Counted from the first letter of the stretch, positions 1 through 8,907 are shown. The stretch: DNA of 56,065 nt from Saprospiraceae bacterium (GCA_019694255.1 JAIBCI010000085.1:1-56065), one strand, 5' to 3'. A program made the numbers and translations. Notes: generated from the letters alone by a model not told the origin.

Positions 1-121
1 GTGAAGGCAGATGATGGGAAAGGCTTTTGGGTTCAATGCCAGTCATGGAATTTGCGGATGACGTACTATAAATCAGGGCTGGAGAAAGCATTACGGCGAT
101 GGCAAATAATATATTTTTCAT
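1..121 (-). CDS. N-terminus of a secreted protein, cut by the window edge
   Basis: An open frame of 40 codons starts at an ATG (position 121, reading leftwards) and reaches the window edge without a stop. The protein begins MKNILFAIAVMLSPALIYS, a typical signal peptide with a short basic start and a hydrophobic core, followed by a Ser-rich stretch. It is therefore probably exported. Nothing beyond the leader is visible, so no function can be given. An A/T-rich upstream stretch without Shine-Dalgarno sequence fits Bacteroidota. It could be a chance ORF, but the signal-peptide shape makes a real gene more likely. Confidence 0.55.
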   Translation of the reverse strand, partial: MKNILFAIAVMLSPALIYSTSSANSMTGIEPKSLSHHLPS

Positions 122-280
122 AATCATTGATTTTGTTAAACATATATTGCGAACAGGAGCGGCTGTTATCATTGATTTTTTGATGAGGAAATCAGGTGGG
201 GGTTATTTTAATTTGTAATAAATGCTCATTTTTAATGAACTGGCTGAAAAGCCAATCCAAAAAAGAGCTTGACACTAATC

Positions 281-312
281 AAAAAAAAAAGCCCCTGCGG
301 TGGCAGAGGCTT
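281..312 (-). terminator. Rho-independent terminator of the Cys-rich secreted protein gene
   Basis: Read on the minus strand, AGCCTCTGC and GCAGGGGCT form a 9-bp stem with one T-G wobble and a 4-nt loop, followed directly by ten T residues. It lies about 20 nt after the stop codon of the gene at 334-759. Confidence 0.85.
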
Positions 313-333
313 TATTATTCTTTTAATTTAAGA

Positions 334-759
334 TCAGTTATTGATCTTTTCGTCAGACTTCACTTCTTTGTCTTTAGAGCAAGTCTTAGCACCCTTTGCA
401 CAGCAAGCTTTTTTGCCAGCGCAACAAGCTTTTTTGGTTTCACAGCTTCCTTTTGCATTCACAAACTGAGCTGTCGATTGATCATAAACCGCCATGGTAG
501 AAACGGTGCTACCGGTTGCATCTTTGGTGTTGCGGAAAAAGCAGAATTTGCCTTCTTCAGCGCAAGGGCGTTTTTCAATGGTTGCATCCTTGGCTGCTGC
601 GGAAGTCGCTGCAGTCATATATGCATCATCGCTATTTACAGCAGCTGTAGAAGATGCTTTGCAACATCCTTTTTTAGCAGAATGACTGCAAGTCTGAGCA
701 TTTGAAGTTGTTAGACCCACAGCAAATACAGTCACGAGGAGAAGAAAGATTTTGTTCAT
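334..759 (-). CDS. small Cys-rich secreted protein
   Basis: This 141-aa protein has a clear signal peptide (about residues 1-21, ending SNAQ). The mature part is rich in Cys, Lys and Ala, with Cys pairs near both ends: GCCK at about residue 31 and the repeats KACCAGKKACC near residue 110. The C-terminus is charged. I do not recognise the family. The paired cysteines could form disulfides or bind metal ions, but no specific metal site can be assigned. The gene is monocistronic, with a -7 promoter element just upstream and a strong terminator downstream. Rejecting the antisense 169-aa frame over the same DNA is justified by this signal peptide plus promoter/terminator pairing. Confidence 0.8.
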   Translation of the reverse strand: MNKIFLLLVTVFAVGLTTSNAQTCSHSAKKGCCKASSTAAVNSDDAYMTAATSAAAKDATIEKRPCAEEGKFCFFRNTKDATGSTVSTMAVYDQSTAQFVNAKGSCETKKACCAGKKACCAKGAKTCSKDKEVKSDEKINN

Positions 760-780
760 AAAGTAATTTATATTTTGCTA

Positions 781-788
781 CAAATTTA
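781..788 (-). promoter_or_regulatory. Bacteroidota -7 promoter element for the Cys-rich protein gene
   Basis: TAAATTTG on the minus strand matches the Bacteroidota -7 consensus TAnnTTTG and lies 21 nt upstream of the ATG at 759. A clear -33 TTTG is not evident. Confidence 0.4.
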
Positions 789-851
789 AAACGATATCGT
801 CAGGATAAATGAGAAATGATGTAATTTTAACTCAATATTAGCGAAAACAAG

Positions 852-1274
852 ATGAAATTATTGATATTGTGTTCATTGTCAGCAGTTTGTATTGTTTTTA
901 ACTTGCGATGCCATCCATCTAAAAGCATGAATAAAGAAATTAAGCAGGTCATTCGTGTGGGCAATGGGGGAGGGTTTGCCGGACAAGAAAATTTTGTAGC
1001 GATTATGGAGGATGGTTCGATACAGTCCTCCGGGGATGAAAGCTATACTAAACTTCATAAATCAGTCATTCAGCAACTCAAATCAAATATTACTGTGCTG
1101 GGTCTTGACAACATTCAGTACAATGTCTCTGGTAATTTATATCAGTTTGTCGAAATACCTTCCGGAAATGGTTTGAGGCGCATGGCCTGGGATCCGCAAT
1201 CTGATGAAGTGCCGGCTAATCTTAAGCTTTTTTTTAATAACGCAGTCAGTATAATTAAGAAGAATAAAAAGTAA
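852..1274 (+). CDS. emfourin-like putative M4 metalloprotease inhibitor (exported)
   Basis: This 140-aa protein has a hydrophobic leader ending in Cys20 (NLRC), so it may be a lipoprotein, although the lipobox is not ideal. The mature part carries the GGGFAG motif at about residues 39-44. A C-terminal part follows with a YQFVEIPS strand, a Trp-Asp pair, and a 'VPANLKLFF' helix near residues 121-129. This is the pattern of emfourins, slow tight inhibitors of thermolysin-like M4 proteases first described next to protealysin in Serratia. Here it lies 1 nt upstream of an M4 protease gene, so the two are surely co-transcribed and the pairing supports the assignment. The probable role is to restrain the protease in the periplasm or at the cell surface. 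The family call is from motif and context only. Confidence 0.75.
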   Translation: MKLLILCSLSAVCIVFNLRCHPSKSMNKEIKQVIRVGNGGGFAGQENFVAIMEDGSIQSSGDESYTKLHKSVIQQLKSNITVLGLDNIQYNVSGNLYQFVEIPSGNGLRRMAWDPQSDEVPANLKLFFNNAVSIIKKNKK

Positions 1275-1275
1275 A

Positions 1276-4200
1276 ATGAAAAGAATAATTGCTATTGCAT
1301 TTTGCCTGTCTAGTGGTTTATTTGTTTCAGCACAGTTATCCAAAGTTGCGCCACATAATGGCAGTCTGATTGTTGATTTTTCCCAAAAGAAACTTGTCAA
1401 ACCATATCTCGTCACTGAGCGCAGACCATTTACAACTTCCGGTCCGCAGATCAAGGCGCCCTCGGCTTTTGCCATGGAGGATTTAACCAATGCAATACAC
1501 GGTCCTCAATATCTGAGCTACAACGACGATGGAATGCCAAAAGCTTTTGAGCAAAGCCATGTCTTAGTACCTCGTGACCGTGACCAATCGTCCTATTTTG
1601 CTGAATACCTGATCAAATCACTAAACCTGAGCAGTAGCCATTCCTTTATTCTTACCAACGCAGAAAAAGACGTAACCGGAACGAATCACTATAAATTTCA
1701 GCAGACGTATCATGGTATCCCAGTGATCAATGGTGAATACACACTACATCAATATGTTGATCAGCATGTTTACGCCTGTGGCTACGCCTGGAACCTTGCA
1801 GATATCAATACCAAAGTATCCATATCTGAAAATGAGGCAACCAACGAAGCAAAAAAACATCTGGCTTCGAAGAGTATCAACTTCGCCGATCAAAAAATAA
1901 ACTCTGCCGTCCGCACCGGAGTTAAGCTTAATCGTCTGTGCATTTACAAAGATGCGTCTTCAGCAAAATGGGTCACAGCATATCAGATACAGATAATTCC
2001 AAACCTGAAGGAAAACTGGGAGTTGTTTGTCGATGCCCAAAACGGAAAGATTATAGATGCACACACTAATATCTGCCGGATTGCACACGATCATACCGAC
2101 GAATTTTGTGCAATAGCTCCAACCGGTGCAGAAACAGCCAGCGCACTGGATTTGTCAAACAACACCAGAACTATTAATGTCTGGAAGGAAGGCGCGACAT
2201 ATTATCTGATCGATGCTTCAAGGCCAATGTTTCAAGCTTCCCGATCAAAATTTCCGGACAATCCCGTCGGGGTTCTCATTACTTATGACTTTAAAAACCG
2301 GAACGTTGAGACAACCAACAGTGCAGACTATGTCACTTCTACCAATAACAGCTGGAGTTCCAAGACTTCAGTGTCTGCGCACCTCAACGGTGCTGCAGCG
2401 TATGAGTATTACCGCCAGACCCACGGCAGAAATTCTATAGACGGAACGGGCGGGACAATCATCTCAGTGATCAACGTTCAGGATGGCGGAGGAGCCATGG
2501 ATAATGCATTCTGGAACGGCGAAGCAATGTTTTATGGTAACGGATCGAGGGCATTTACACCTCTGGCCAAAGGACTTGACGTCGCAGGACATGAGATGTC
2601 ACACGGAGTTATTGGCAGCACTGCTAACCTTGCTTATCAATCTGAGTCCGGTGCGATCAATGAATCCTTCGCAGATGTATTTGGCGCGATGATTGATCGT
2701 GATGACTGGAAAATTGGTGAAGACGTTGTCATCACAAGTGTTTTTCGTTCAGGTGCATTAAGAGACCTCAGTGATCCACATAATGGTGGAAGCAGTCTGA
2801 ATGATAACGGATATCAGCCAAGACATGTCAATGAACAATATAAGGGTACAGAAGATAATGGTGGTGTTCATATCAACAGTGGCATACCCAATTATGCATT
2901 TTACATCTTTGTAACTGAAATGGCAAAAAGCAGAAGTCTCGAAGAGGCCAAAAAGATTGGTGAAAAAGTATATTATTATGCGCTGACAAAACTGCTGACC
3001 CGGTCATCTAATTTTAAAGATCTGCGCGCAGCCATAGAAAAATCATGCACTGATCTTTACAACAATACACCCGATGTTCTAGCCAGTGCGAAAACTGGTT
3101 TTGATCGAGTCGGTATCGGTTCATCTGGAGGTAATGGTGGTAGTACTGGTAACCGTATTCTTAAGACCAATCCCGGCCAAGAGTATATTGTCTGTACCGA
3201 TGAAAACCAAAACGGGCTTTACATTTATGATTTTAATAATAACCCTGTCCTTCTAACCAACAGAAGCGTGATCTGTAAACCCAGTGTAACGGATAATGGG
3301 CAAGAGATCTATTATGTTGGTAGCGATAAAAAGCTCTATGCACTGTATTATAATACTTCGACCAGAAAATATACTGAAAGTCTGCTGGACGACGATCCAA
3401 TTTACCGTAATGTAGCAATTTCCAAGGATGGATACTTGCTGGCAGCGGTATTAGATGTTGCGGACCAGTCAGTATACATTTATAATTTTGACCCTGCAGT
3501 AAAAGCCTGGAAAAAGTTCAAGCTGTACAATCCAAGTTATAGCAATACCGTGACCGGAGATGTACAGTACGCGGATGTCATGGATTTTAGTCACGATGGA
3601 GAATTTCTAATGTATGACGCAGATAATATTATTAAGCGCAATACAGGTGATGATTATGAGTACTGGGATATTGGATTCTTAAGGGCGTTCAATAATGCAG
3701 CCAATACCTGGGGTGATGGAAAGATTGAAAAGTTGGTAGCCAGTCTGCCTGACGGAGTAACCATTGGCAATCCTGTTTTTTCGAAGAACAGCCTCGATGT
3801 AATTGCCTTTGATTATATTGAAGACGGTGCCACAGCCTATTTGGTTGGAAGCAACATTGAGTCGAATGACTTTCAGGCCATCCTGCAGGATCGCCCTGTG
3901 CTGTCCTACGCAAATTACAGTAACAAGGACAATTTCGTAATCTTTGATGGAGAGGACAACATTGGCAATGCATCCCTTAACGCAATCGGTCTGGCAACCA
4001 ATAAAATTCAATCCAGCGGTTCGGAGACCGTTGTGCTCCGCGGTGCCAAATGGGGAGTTTGGTTTGCTGACGGCTCAAGAAAGCTTACCATCAATACTAC
4101 AGACCTCAGCGAGCAACTGCAATTTGCCGTTCAACCTAATCCGTGTAATGATTATCTCAATGTAACCTTTGCTTCAGGCAATGATGAAAAGATTATTTTA

Positions 4201-4371
4201 AAGATCATTGATGTATACGGTTATCTTGTACGTACCGAAATCGCTCATGTTAGGCAAGGACTTTACCCGGTACGAATTGAGACCGGAGATTTACAAGCAG
4301 GTCAGTATTTCCTGCAGGCAACGGGAGTACGTGGCAGCAAGACTGTCGGATTTGTAAAAATCTCTGAATAA
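1276..4371 (+). CDS. thermolysin-like M4 metalloprotease with beta-propeller and T9SS sorting domain
   Basis: This is a 1031-aa secreted zinc endopeptidase. Order of parts: signal peptide (1-19); FTP and PepSY-type propeptide (about 100-260); M4 catalytic domain (about 290-610); Gly/Ser linker (about 614-628); a TolB/WD40-like beta-propeller region (about 630-940); and a type A T9SS sorting domain (about 950-1031). The active site is intact: HEMSH at 439-443, and the third zinc ligand Glu463 in NESFAD, 24 residues after the first His as in thermolysin. The GGVHINSG block carries the catalytic His equivalent of thermolysin His231. The protein should be made as a zymogen, secreted, and attached or released by T9SS. 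It is encoded 1 nt after the emfourin-like gene. The propeller is unusual for an M4 enzyme and may bind substrate or surface. Confidence 0.93.
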   Translation: MKRIIAIAFCLSSGLFVSAQLSKVAPHNGSLIVDFSQKKLVKPYLVTERRPFTTSGPQIKAPSAFAMEDLTNAIHGPQYLSYNDDGMPKAFEQSHVLVPRDRDQSSYFAEYLIKSLNLSSSHSFILTNAEKDVTGTNHYKFQQTYHGIPVINGEYTLHQYVDQHVYACGYAWNLADINTKVSISENEATNEAKKHLASKSINFADQKINSAVRTGVKLNRLCIYKDASSAKWVTAYQIQIIPNLKENWELFVDAQNGKIIDAHTNICRIAHDHTDEFCAIAPTGAETASALDLSNNTRTINVWKEGATYYLIDASRPMFQASRSKFPDNPVGVLITYDFKNRNVETTNSADYVTSTNNSWSSKTSVSAHLNGAAAYEYYRQTHGRNSIDGTGGTIISVINVQDGGGAMDNAFWNGEAMFYGNGSRAFTPLAKGLDVAGHEMSHGVIGSTANLAYQSESGAINESFADVFGAMIDRDDWKIGEDVVITSVFRSGALRDLSDPHNGGSSLNDNGYQPRHVNEQYKGTEDNGGVHINSGIPNYAFYIFVTEMAKSRSLEEAKKIGEKVYYYALTKLLTRSSNFKDLRAAIEKSCTDLYNNTPDVLASAKTGFDRVGIGSSGGNGGSTGNRILKTNPGQEYIVCTDENQNGLYIYDFNNNPVLLTNRSVICKPSVTDNGQEIYYVGSDKKLYALYYNTSTRKYTESLLDDDPIYRNVAISKDGYLLAAVLDVADQSVYIYNFDPAVKAWKKFKLYNPSYSNTVTGDVQYADVMDFSHDGEFLMYDADNIIKRNTGDDYEYWDIGFLRAFNNAANTWGDGKIEKLVASLPDGVTIGNPVFSKNSLDVIAFDYIEDGATAYLVGSNIESNDFQAILQDRPVLSYANYSNKDNFVIFDGEDNIGNASLNAIGLATNKIQSSGSETVVLRGAKWGVWFADGSRKLTINTTDLSEQLQFAVQPNPCNDYLNVTFASGNDEKIILKIIDVYGYLVRTEIAHVRQGLYPVRIETGDLQAGQYFLQATGVRGSKTVGFVKISE

Positions 4372-4403
4372 ACTATCTGTAAGGACTTTAGACAATTGAA
4401 TGG

Positions 4404-4907
4404 TTAATGTAACCATGCTTCCGTTGATCCATCATCGGTGGAGGGAATGATAACTTTGGCTTTGAATTTATGGGCCAGTAAATATCTGATTTCAGTTCTA
4501 AGTACCCCTTCTCCCTTGCCGTGAATGATCTTCACATGGGATAATCCAACACGAATAGCTGCATTGATAAAATCTTCGAAAGCTTTTTTTTGACGTGTCA
4601 GGATTAATTCAGGTCTTGCTCGGGTTAATGCTGGAGCAAGGACTTCAATATGGAGGTCAATGGTATCAGGTGCATTTTGAAAAGTAAGGGAATTTGTTTT
4701 GAAAGGCGGATCATCCCAAAGCGGTCTGTGTGATGCGTAGTCCTCTTCTGGGGCCAGGTCCAAGTCCTTTATGTTCAGGAGCATCATGTGATCAGCTATT
4801 TTTACTTTAACAAGGTCGGCTGTGACTGCGCCTTCGTAGGTTCCAGTCCGGCCATCCGGGCGATAAATCAACCGTTCACCAATCCACAGCTCTTTGATAT
4901 TCAGCAT
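4404..4907 (-). CDS. Smr-domain protein (DUF2027-like)
   Basis: This 167-aa protein has an N-terminal beta-rich segment (about 1-60) and a C-terminal Smr domain, marked by the TIDLHIE block (about residue 83) and the HGKGEGVLR loop (about residue 129). Smr domains occur in MutS2 and in stand-alone proteins and are linked to nucleic-acid nicking and ribosome-collision rescue. The DLHI and HGKG motifs are the conserved ones. It resembles the C-terminal part of Bacteroidota DUF2027 proteins. It is convergent with the M4 protease gene and divergent from the pnt operon. The exact substrate is not predictable. Confidence 0.85.
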   Translation of the reverse strand: MLNIKELWIGERLIYRPDGRTGTYEGAVTADLVKVKIADHMMLLNIKDLDLAPEEDYASHRPLWDDPPFKTNSLTFQNAPDTIDLHIEVLAPALTRARPELILTRQKKAFEDFINAAIRVGLSHVKIIHGKGEGVLRTEIRYLLAHKFKAKVIIPSTDDGSTEAWLH

Positions 4908-4971
4908 GTTGAATAATTTGGGGGGCGCATATTTTTTAAAATCCGGGAAGCCTTAATTGAAGGCAAATGTC

Positions 4972-4979
4972 TATCTTCG
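4972..4979 (+). promoter_or_regulatory. -7 promoter element upstream of the pnt operon
   Basis: TATCTTCG is one mismatch from the Bacteroidota -7 consensus TAnnTTTG and lies 16-22 nt before the two candidate TTG starts of pntAA. No clear -33 box. Confidence 0.35.
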
Positions 4980-4995
4980 CGGCTTCAAATAAAAA

Positions 4996-6099
4996 TTGGC
5001 CTTGAAAATTATAGTCCTAAAAGAAAGCAGAGAAGACGAAAAACGCGTCTCAATCACTCCTGGAGTGGTAAAACAATTAAAAGGAAAAGGTTGGGAAGTG
5101 GTTGTTGAAAGTGGAGCCGGACAAGCTTCTTCCTTTCAGGATAACAATTATGCTGATGCCGGAGCAACAGTAACGGGCGATAGGCAATTCCTTTTTCAAT
5201 CAGCAGAAATATTTGTAAAAATCAATCCTTTCAATTCGGATGAGATCAAAATGCTGAAACCTGGGTCTATTACCTTCAGCCTTATGTATCATCGTACAGA
5301 TCCTGAACTTGTGCAGGCACTCTCCGGTGCTGGTGTTAGCAGTTTCAGTATGGATGCAATTCCAAGGATTTCGAGAGCCCAGAGTATGGACGTCCTTTCT
5401 TCGCAATCGAACCTTGCCGGGTATAAAGCAGTCATACTCGGAGCCAATGAAATGACTAAGATTTTTCCATTAATGATGACTGCTGCGGGCACCATTACAC
5501 CATCCAAAGTGCTGATATACGGTGTAGGCGTCGCTGGACTTCAGGCAATCGCTACCGCCAAAAGGCTCGGTGCTGTTGTAGAAGCTACGGATGTCAGACC
5601 CGAGACCAAGGAGCAAGCAGAATCTCTCGGTGCCAAATTTATCACAGTAGAATCTCAGGGTGCAAAAGCTGAAGGAGGTTATGCGACCGAAGTTTCATCA
5701 GAGTATATGGCGAAGCAAAAGGAAGCGGTCAATAAGTCTTTGTTTCAAGCAGACCTTGTGATTACCACTGCGCTTGTGATGGGCAAAAAAGCACCCATTT
5801 TGATTACAGAGGAACAAGTGAAACAAATGAGATTTGGTGCGGTCATTGTTGATATGGCTGTCGAACAAGGTGGCAATTGTGAACTTAGTGTCGCGGGTCA
5901 AATTGTACATCGACACGGAGTCAAAATTGTTGGCATTACAAACCTTCCTTCAACACTGGCTACCAATGCCAGTGAACTTTATGCAAAGAATGTACTTAAC
6001 CTATTAAATCACCTGACCGACAAAGGTGAATTTCGATGGGAAATGGAAGAAGATATCACCAAAGGAACCCTCATTGTCCACCAAGGAAAAATATTATAA
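4996..6099 (+). CDS. pntAA: NAD(P) transhydrogenase subunit alpha, NAD-binding part
   Basis: This 367-aa soluble domain I of the proton-translocating transhydrogenase binds NADH and passes hydride to NADP+ on PntB. Diagnostic stretches are KESREDEKRVSITP at the N-terminus, the Rossmann motif GVGVAGLQAIATAKRLG (about residues 178-194), and the ATDVRPETKEQ block that follows. No ATG fits. The start is TTG at 4996 or, equally plausibly, TTG at 5002 (MKIIVLKES). It is the first gene of a three-gene operon with pntAB (3-nt gap) and pntB. The split alpha subunit is the three-gene arrangement seen in many bacteria, in contrast to the fused PntA of E. coli. It helps balance NADPH supply. Confidence 0.95.
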   Translation: MALKIIVLKESREDEKRVSITPGVVKQLKGKGWEVVVESGAGQASSFQDNNYADAGATVTGDRQFLFQSAEIFVKINPFNSDEIKMLKPGSITFSLMYHRTDPELVQALSGAGVSSFSMDAIPRISRAQSMDVLSSQSNLAGYKAVILGANEMTKIFPLMMTAAGTITPSKVLIYGVGVAGLQAIATAKRLGAVVEATDVRPETKEQAESLGAKFITVESQGAKAEGGYATEVSSEYMAKQKEAVNKSLFQADLVITTALVMGKKAPILITEEQVKQMRFGAVIVDMAVEQGGNCELSVAGQIVHRHGVKIVGITNLPSTLATNASELYAKNVLNLLNHLTDKGEFRWEMEEDITKGTLIVHQGKIL

Positions 6100-6102
6100 A
6101 GA

Positions 6103-6402
6103 ATGACCATGTTTGAATTTATTTCTAACCACATTCAAATGATCTACCTCGTAATCCTGATGATTTTTGTCGGGATCGAGTTGATATCACACGTACCCTC
6201 CGTTCTTCATACACCCTTAATGTCCGGCGCCAATGCCATACATGGCGTGGTCATCATCGGGGCGATTATCGTAATGGGCCAGGCGGAAGGAACACTCAGC
6301 CTGATATTGGGCTTTATCGCAGTAATTCTTGGAACGCTTAACGTAGTTGGAGGATTTGTTGTCACTGACCGCATGCTTGAAATGTTTAAGAAAAAGAAAT
6401 GA
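6103..6402 (+). CDS. pntAB: NAD(P) transhydrogenase subunit alpha, membrane part
   Basis: This 99-aa protein is almost entirely hydrophobic, with three to four membrane helices and a charged C-terminus (KKKK). It corresponds to the C-terminal membrane segment of PntA and forms the proton channel together with PntB. The HVPSVLHTPLMSGANAIHG stretch (about 30-48) is the conserved signature of this subunit. It sits between pntAA and pntB, and its stop overlaps the pntB start by 4 nt. A start two codons later (ATG for MFEF) is also possible. Confidence 0.93.
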   Translation: MTMFEFISNHIQMIYLVILMIFVGIELISHVPSVLHTPLMSGANAIHGVVIIGAIIVMGQAEGTLSLILGFIAVILGTLNVVGGFVVTDRMLEMFKKKK

Positions 6403-7808
6403 TGCAGGAACATATTTTACAATTCATATACCTGGTTGCTTCAGTAACCTTTATGATCGGACTTAAGATGCTAAGCAAACCGGATACGGCGCGCAAAGGC
6501 AACCTCATTGCGGCAGTTGGAATGGGTCTGGCTATTTTTGGGACTATTTTTTTATATAAAGGAAGCAACGGCGAACATCTTGGGAATCTCATTTGGATTT
6601 TTGCCGCGCTGATAATTGGTACCGGTATTGGTGTGTACATGGCAAAAAGTGTACAGATGACGGCGATGCCTCAAATGGTGTCATTCTTTAACGGAATGGG
6701 TGGAGCCTGTGCTGCTTTGATTTCAATTATTGAATTCAGCCATCTTGAGCAATCAGGAATGGAGGTTCACGGTCAGCACCTTCTGATTATTCTTGCTGGA
6801 CTTGTCATTGGTTCTATCAGCTTTTCAGGCTCAATTATTGCCTATGGCAAACTGGAAGGAAAAATTGGTGACTATAATCTACCCTTACAACAGGTATTCA
6901 ACCTAGGGTTATTGGGTGCAGTACTGGTGATGAGTGGTTTGATGATTGCAGGACAAATCAGTGGGTTATCATTGTTTTATTCGATACTCGGCTTGTCCGT
7001 ATTGTATGGTCTGATTTTCGTTTTTCCTATTGGTGGTGCGGATATGCCGGTGGTGATTTCACTCCTTAACTCATTTACCGGTGTTGCCGCGGCTTGTGGA
7101 GGATTCCTTTATGATAATTATGTTATGCTTATTGGGGGTATTCTGGTCGGTTCTGCCGGAACCATTCTTACAGTTACAATGTGCCAGGCGATGAACAGAT
7201 CACTGCTCAACGTTCTGGTGGGAAATTTTGGAGGAGGAGGTACTTCATCCGGAGGTGCTGCCAAGTCTGGTGGGGGTATAGTAAGAGAACTTGGAGCTTC
7301 AGATGCTGCAATACTGCTCAAATATGCCAAGAAAGTCGTCATTGTCCCTGGCTACGGACTTGCGGTAGCTCAGGCGCAACATGCTTGTCATGAACTGGAG
7401 ACTAATCTGGAGGATGGAGGTGTTGATGTGAAATATGCCATTCATCCAGTAGCGGGAAGAATGCCAGGTCACATGAATGTACTTCTTGCGGAATCCAACG
7501 TGAGTTACAATAAGCTTGTAGAGATGGAAGATATCAATCCGGAATTTGCTAGTACGGATGTGGTTTTAGTCGTTGGAGCCAACGATGTTGTCAATCCTGC
7601 AGCCAAGACCGATCCAGCCTCTCCAATCTATGGCATGCCAATCCTTGACGTAGAAAATGCCGCTAATATTATCATTATGAAGCGTTCAATGAAGGCAGGG
7701 TATGCCGGAATTGATAATGAGCTTTTCTATAATCCGAAGGCACATATGCTGTTTGGTGATGCGAAAGATACCCTAACCAAGCTGGTTAGTGAGGTGAAGG
7801 CATTGTAA
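6399..7808 (+). CDS. pntB: NAD(P) transhydrogenase subunit beta
   Basis: This 469-aa protein has an N-terminal membrane domain of about eight to nine helices (about 1-270) and a C-terminal NADP(H)-binding domain III (about 290-469). The latter contains GYGLAVAQAQH, HPVAGRMPGHMNVLLAE and the VVGANDVVNPAA block that define the family. It completes the transhydrogenase, which uses the proton gradient to reduce NADP+ with NADH. It overlaps pntAB by 4 nt (ATGA), so translation is coupled. A Gly-rich stretch near residues 275-290 links the two domains. The length is normal for the family. Confidence 0.95.
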   Translation: MMQEHILQFIYLVASVTFMIGLKMLSKPDTARKGNLIAAVGMGLAIFGTIFLYKGSNGEHLGNLIWIFAALIIGTGIGVYMAKSVQMTAMPQMVSFFNGMGGACAALISIIEFSHLEQSGMEVHGQHLLIILAGLVIGSISFSGSIIAYGKLEGKIGDYNLPLQQVFNLGLLGAVLVMSGLMIAGQISGLSLFYSILGLSVLYGLIFVFPIGGADMPVVISLLNSFTGVAAACGGFLYDNYVMLIGGILVGSAGTILTVTMCQAMNRSLLNVLVGNFGGGGTSSGGAAKSGGGIVRELGASDAAILLKYAKKVVIVPGYGLAVAQAQHACHELETNLEDGGVDVKYAIHPVAGRMPGHMNVLLAESNVSYNKLVEMEDINPEFASTDVVLVVGANDVVNPAAKTDPASPIYGMPILDVENAANIIIMKRSMKAGYAGIDNELFYNPKAHMLFGDAKDTLTKLVSEVKAL

Positions 7809-8907
7809 ATTGCGGACCATATGGCGCCATTGGCTGAAAATTGATCTACTTTGGCGTGGAAATATTAGGGTTTTAGTGATTAAAATGCAAGAACAGGTGT
7901 GGTCTGATACATTATGAGCCTATCACACTTATTGCTTATTTGATGGAATTCCTTCTAGGGCATCGTCAGGTTAGCCTTATAAAATGAAATTTTACTTTGT
8001 AAAGAATTTAGTGCAGACCATTTGTAAATTTCCAAATGTAAGATGTGGTTACAACATTGCATAAGACAAGGATTAAATCCATATAAAGCTGGATAAGTAT
8101 TAGGCATTATCCATTTGTAGCGCGGTTCCGTCATTAGGCCCCACATCCGCTAAAGTCAGCTTTGATCAGTTAAGTATTCATTTTGTATAAGCCACTCAGA
8201 AAGCACAAAAGAAAATGTATTTGCCTCTGATTGGTCTAAAAATCTTCTTACTTCTTTGGATTTCTTTGTGCTTTTGAATTAGGCTATAGTATGATCATTG
8301 TATCAATACCGCACTAGAATAATATATTACATCCTTAATGTGAATTATTCATTACGTTCGTTGGTAGATTGATGTACATATTAAAAAGCCTTCCCTGTTC
8401 AAAATAATTGCTTTTTAAAATCATAGATTTAAATAATTCCTTTTCTAGAAATTGTATTTACAATCCCAAAAGATAGCACTTTATTTGAAGCACCTTAATC
8501 ATTCAACAGATCCCTGTGGCTATTACTGAAAATGCTACTTTGAGTAAGTATCACTTTTTGTACCCTTCACTCCAATTATAACTGGACCTTACTAATTGAT
8601 CAATTTATAAAGAATTATTATACTGATACATTGATTTTATAATTCATAAGTGTTTGTAAATGAGTGTTATATGCTTATTTAATAAAAATATGAATTCATA
8701 TTAGTATGAATCGTAATAACTAGTAATTGATCACTCCTTTTTGGAATAGTACTTGTCACCTAATCAGTGATGTAAAGGATGGCTGTGCGTGCATAGCATA
8801 ATCAGCATTCGATAGATCTATATCCCCCTGATATCCCCCGTGAGTGTTGCAAGCTGTTGCGACCTCAACTGTTTTTGGATTTAGAATTTTAAAATAATTT
8901 TTTAGAA
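7809..8907. other. 1.1-kb A/T-rich intergenic region
   Basis: No convincing gene lies between pntB and the first giant surface protein. Short frames on both strands lack signal peptides or recognisable motifs. I see one imperfect inverted repeat (8198-8276) and no promoter that I can place with confidence. It may hold a long 5' regulatory region for the gene at 8908 or remnants of lost genes. Confidence 0.6.
8198..8276. repeat. imperfect inverted repeat in the pntB downstream region
   Basis: GAAAGCACAAAAGAAA at 8200 and its near reverse complement TTTCTTTGTGCTTTT at 8261 flank about 45 nt. The arms differ by a one-base bulge and an end mismatch. It could form a long-loop hairpin or be a small mobile-element remnant. 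No function is assigned. Confidence 0.35.

Noticed and set aside
196-705. 169-codon frame on the plus strand
   Set aside because: It is antisense to the Cys-rich secreted protein, which has a signal peptide, promoter element and terminator; the plus frame has none.
4400-4416. small hairpin ATGGTTA-ATG-TAACCAT at the smr stop codon
   Set aside because: Stem is only 7 bp and A/T-rich, with no T-run; too weak to call a terminator.
7955-8146. 63-codon frame on the minus strand in the pntB downstream gap
   Set aside because: No signal peptide, motif or promoter; composition looks like chance.
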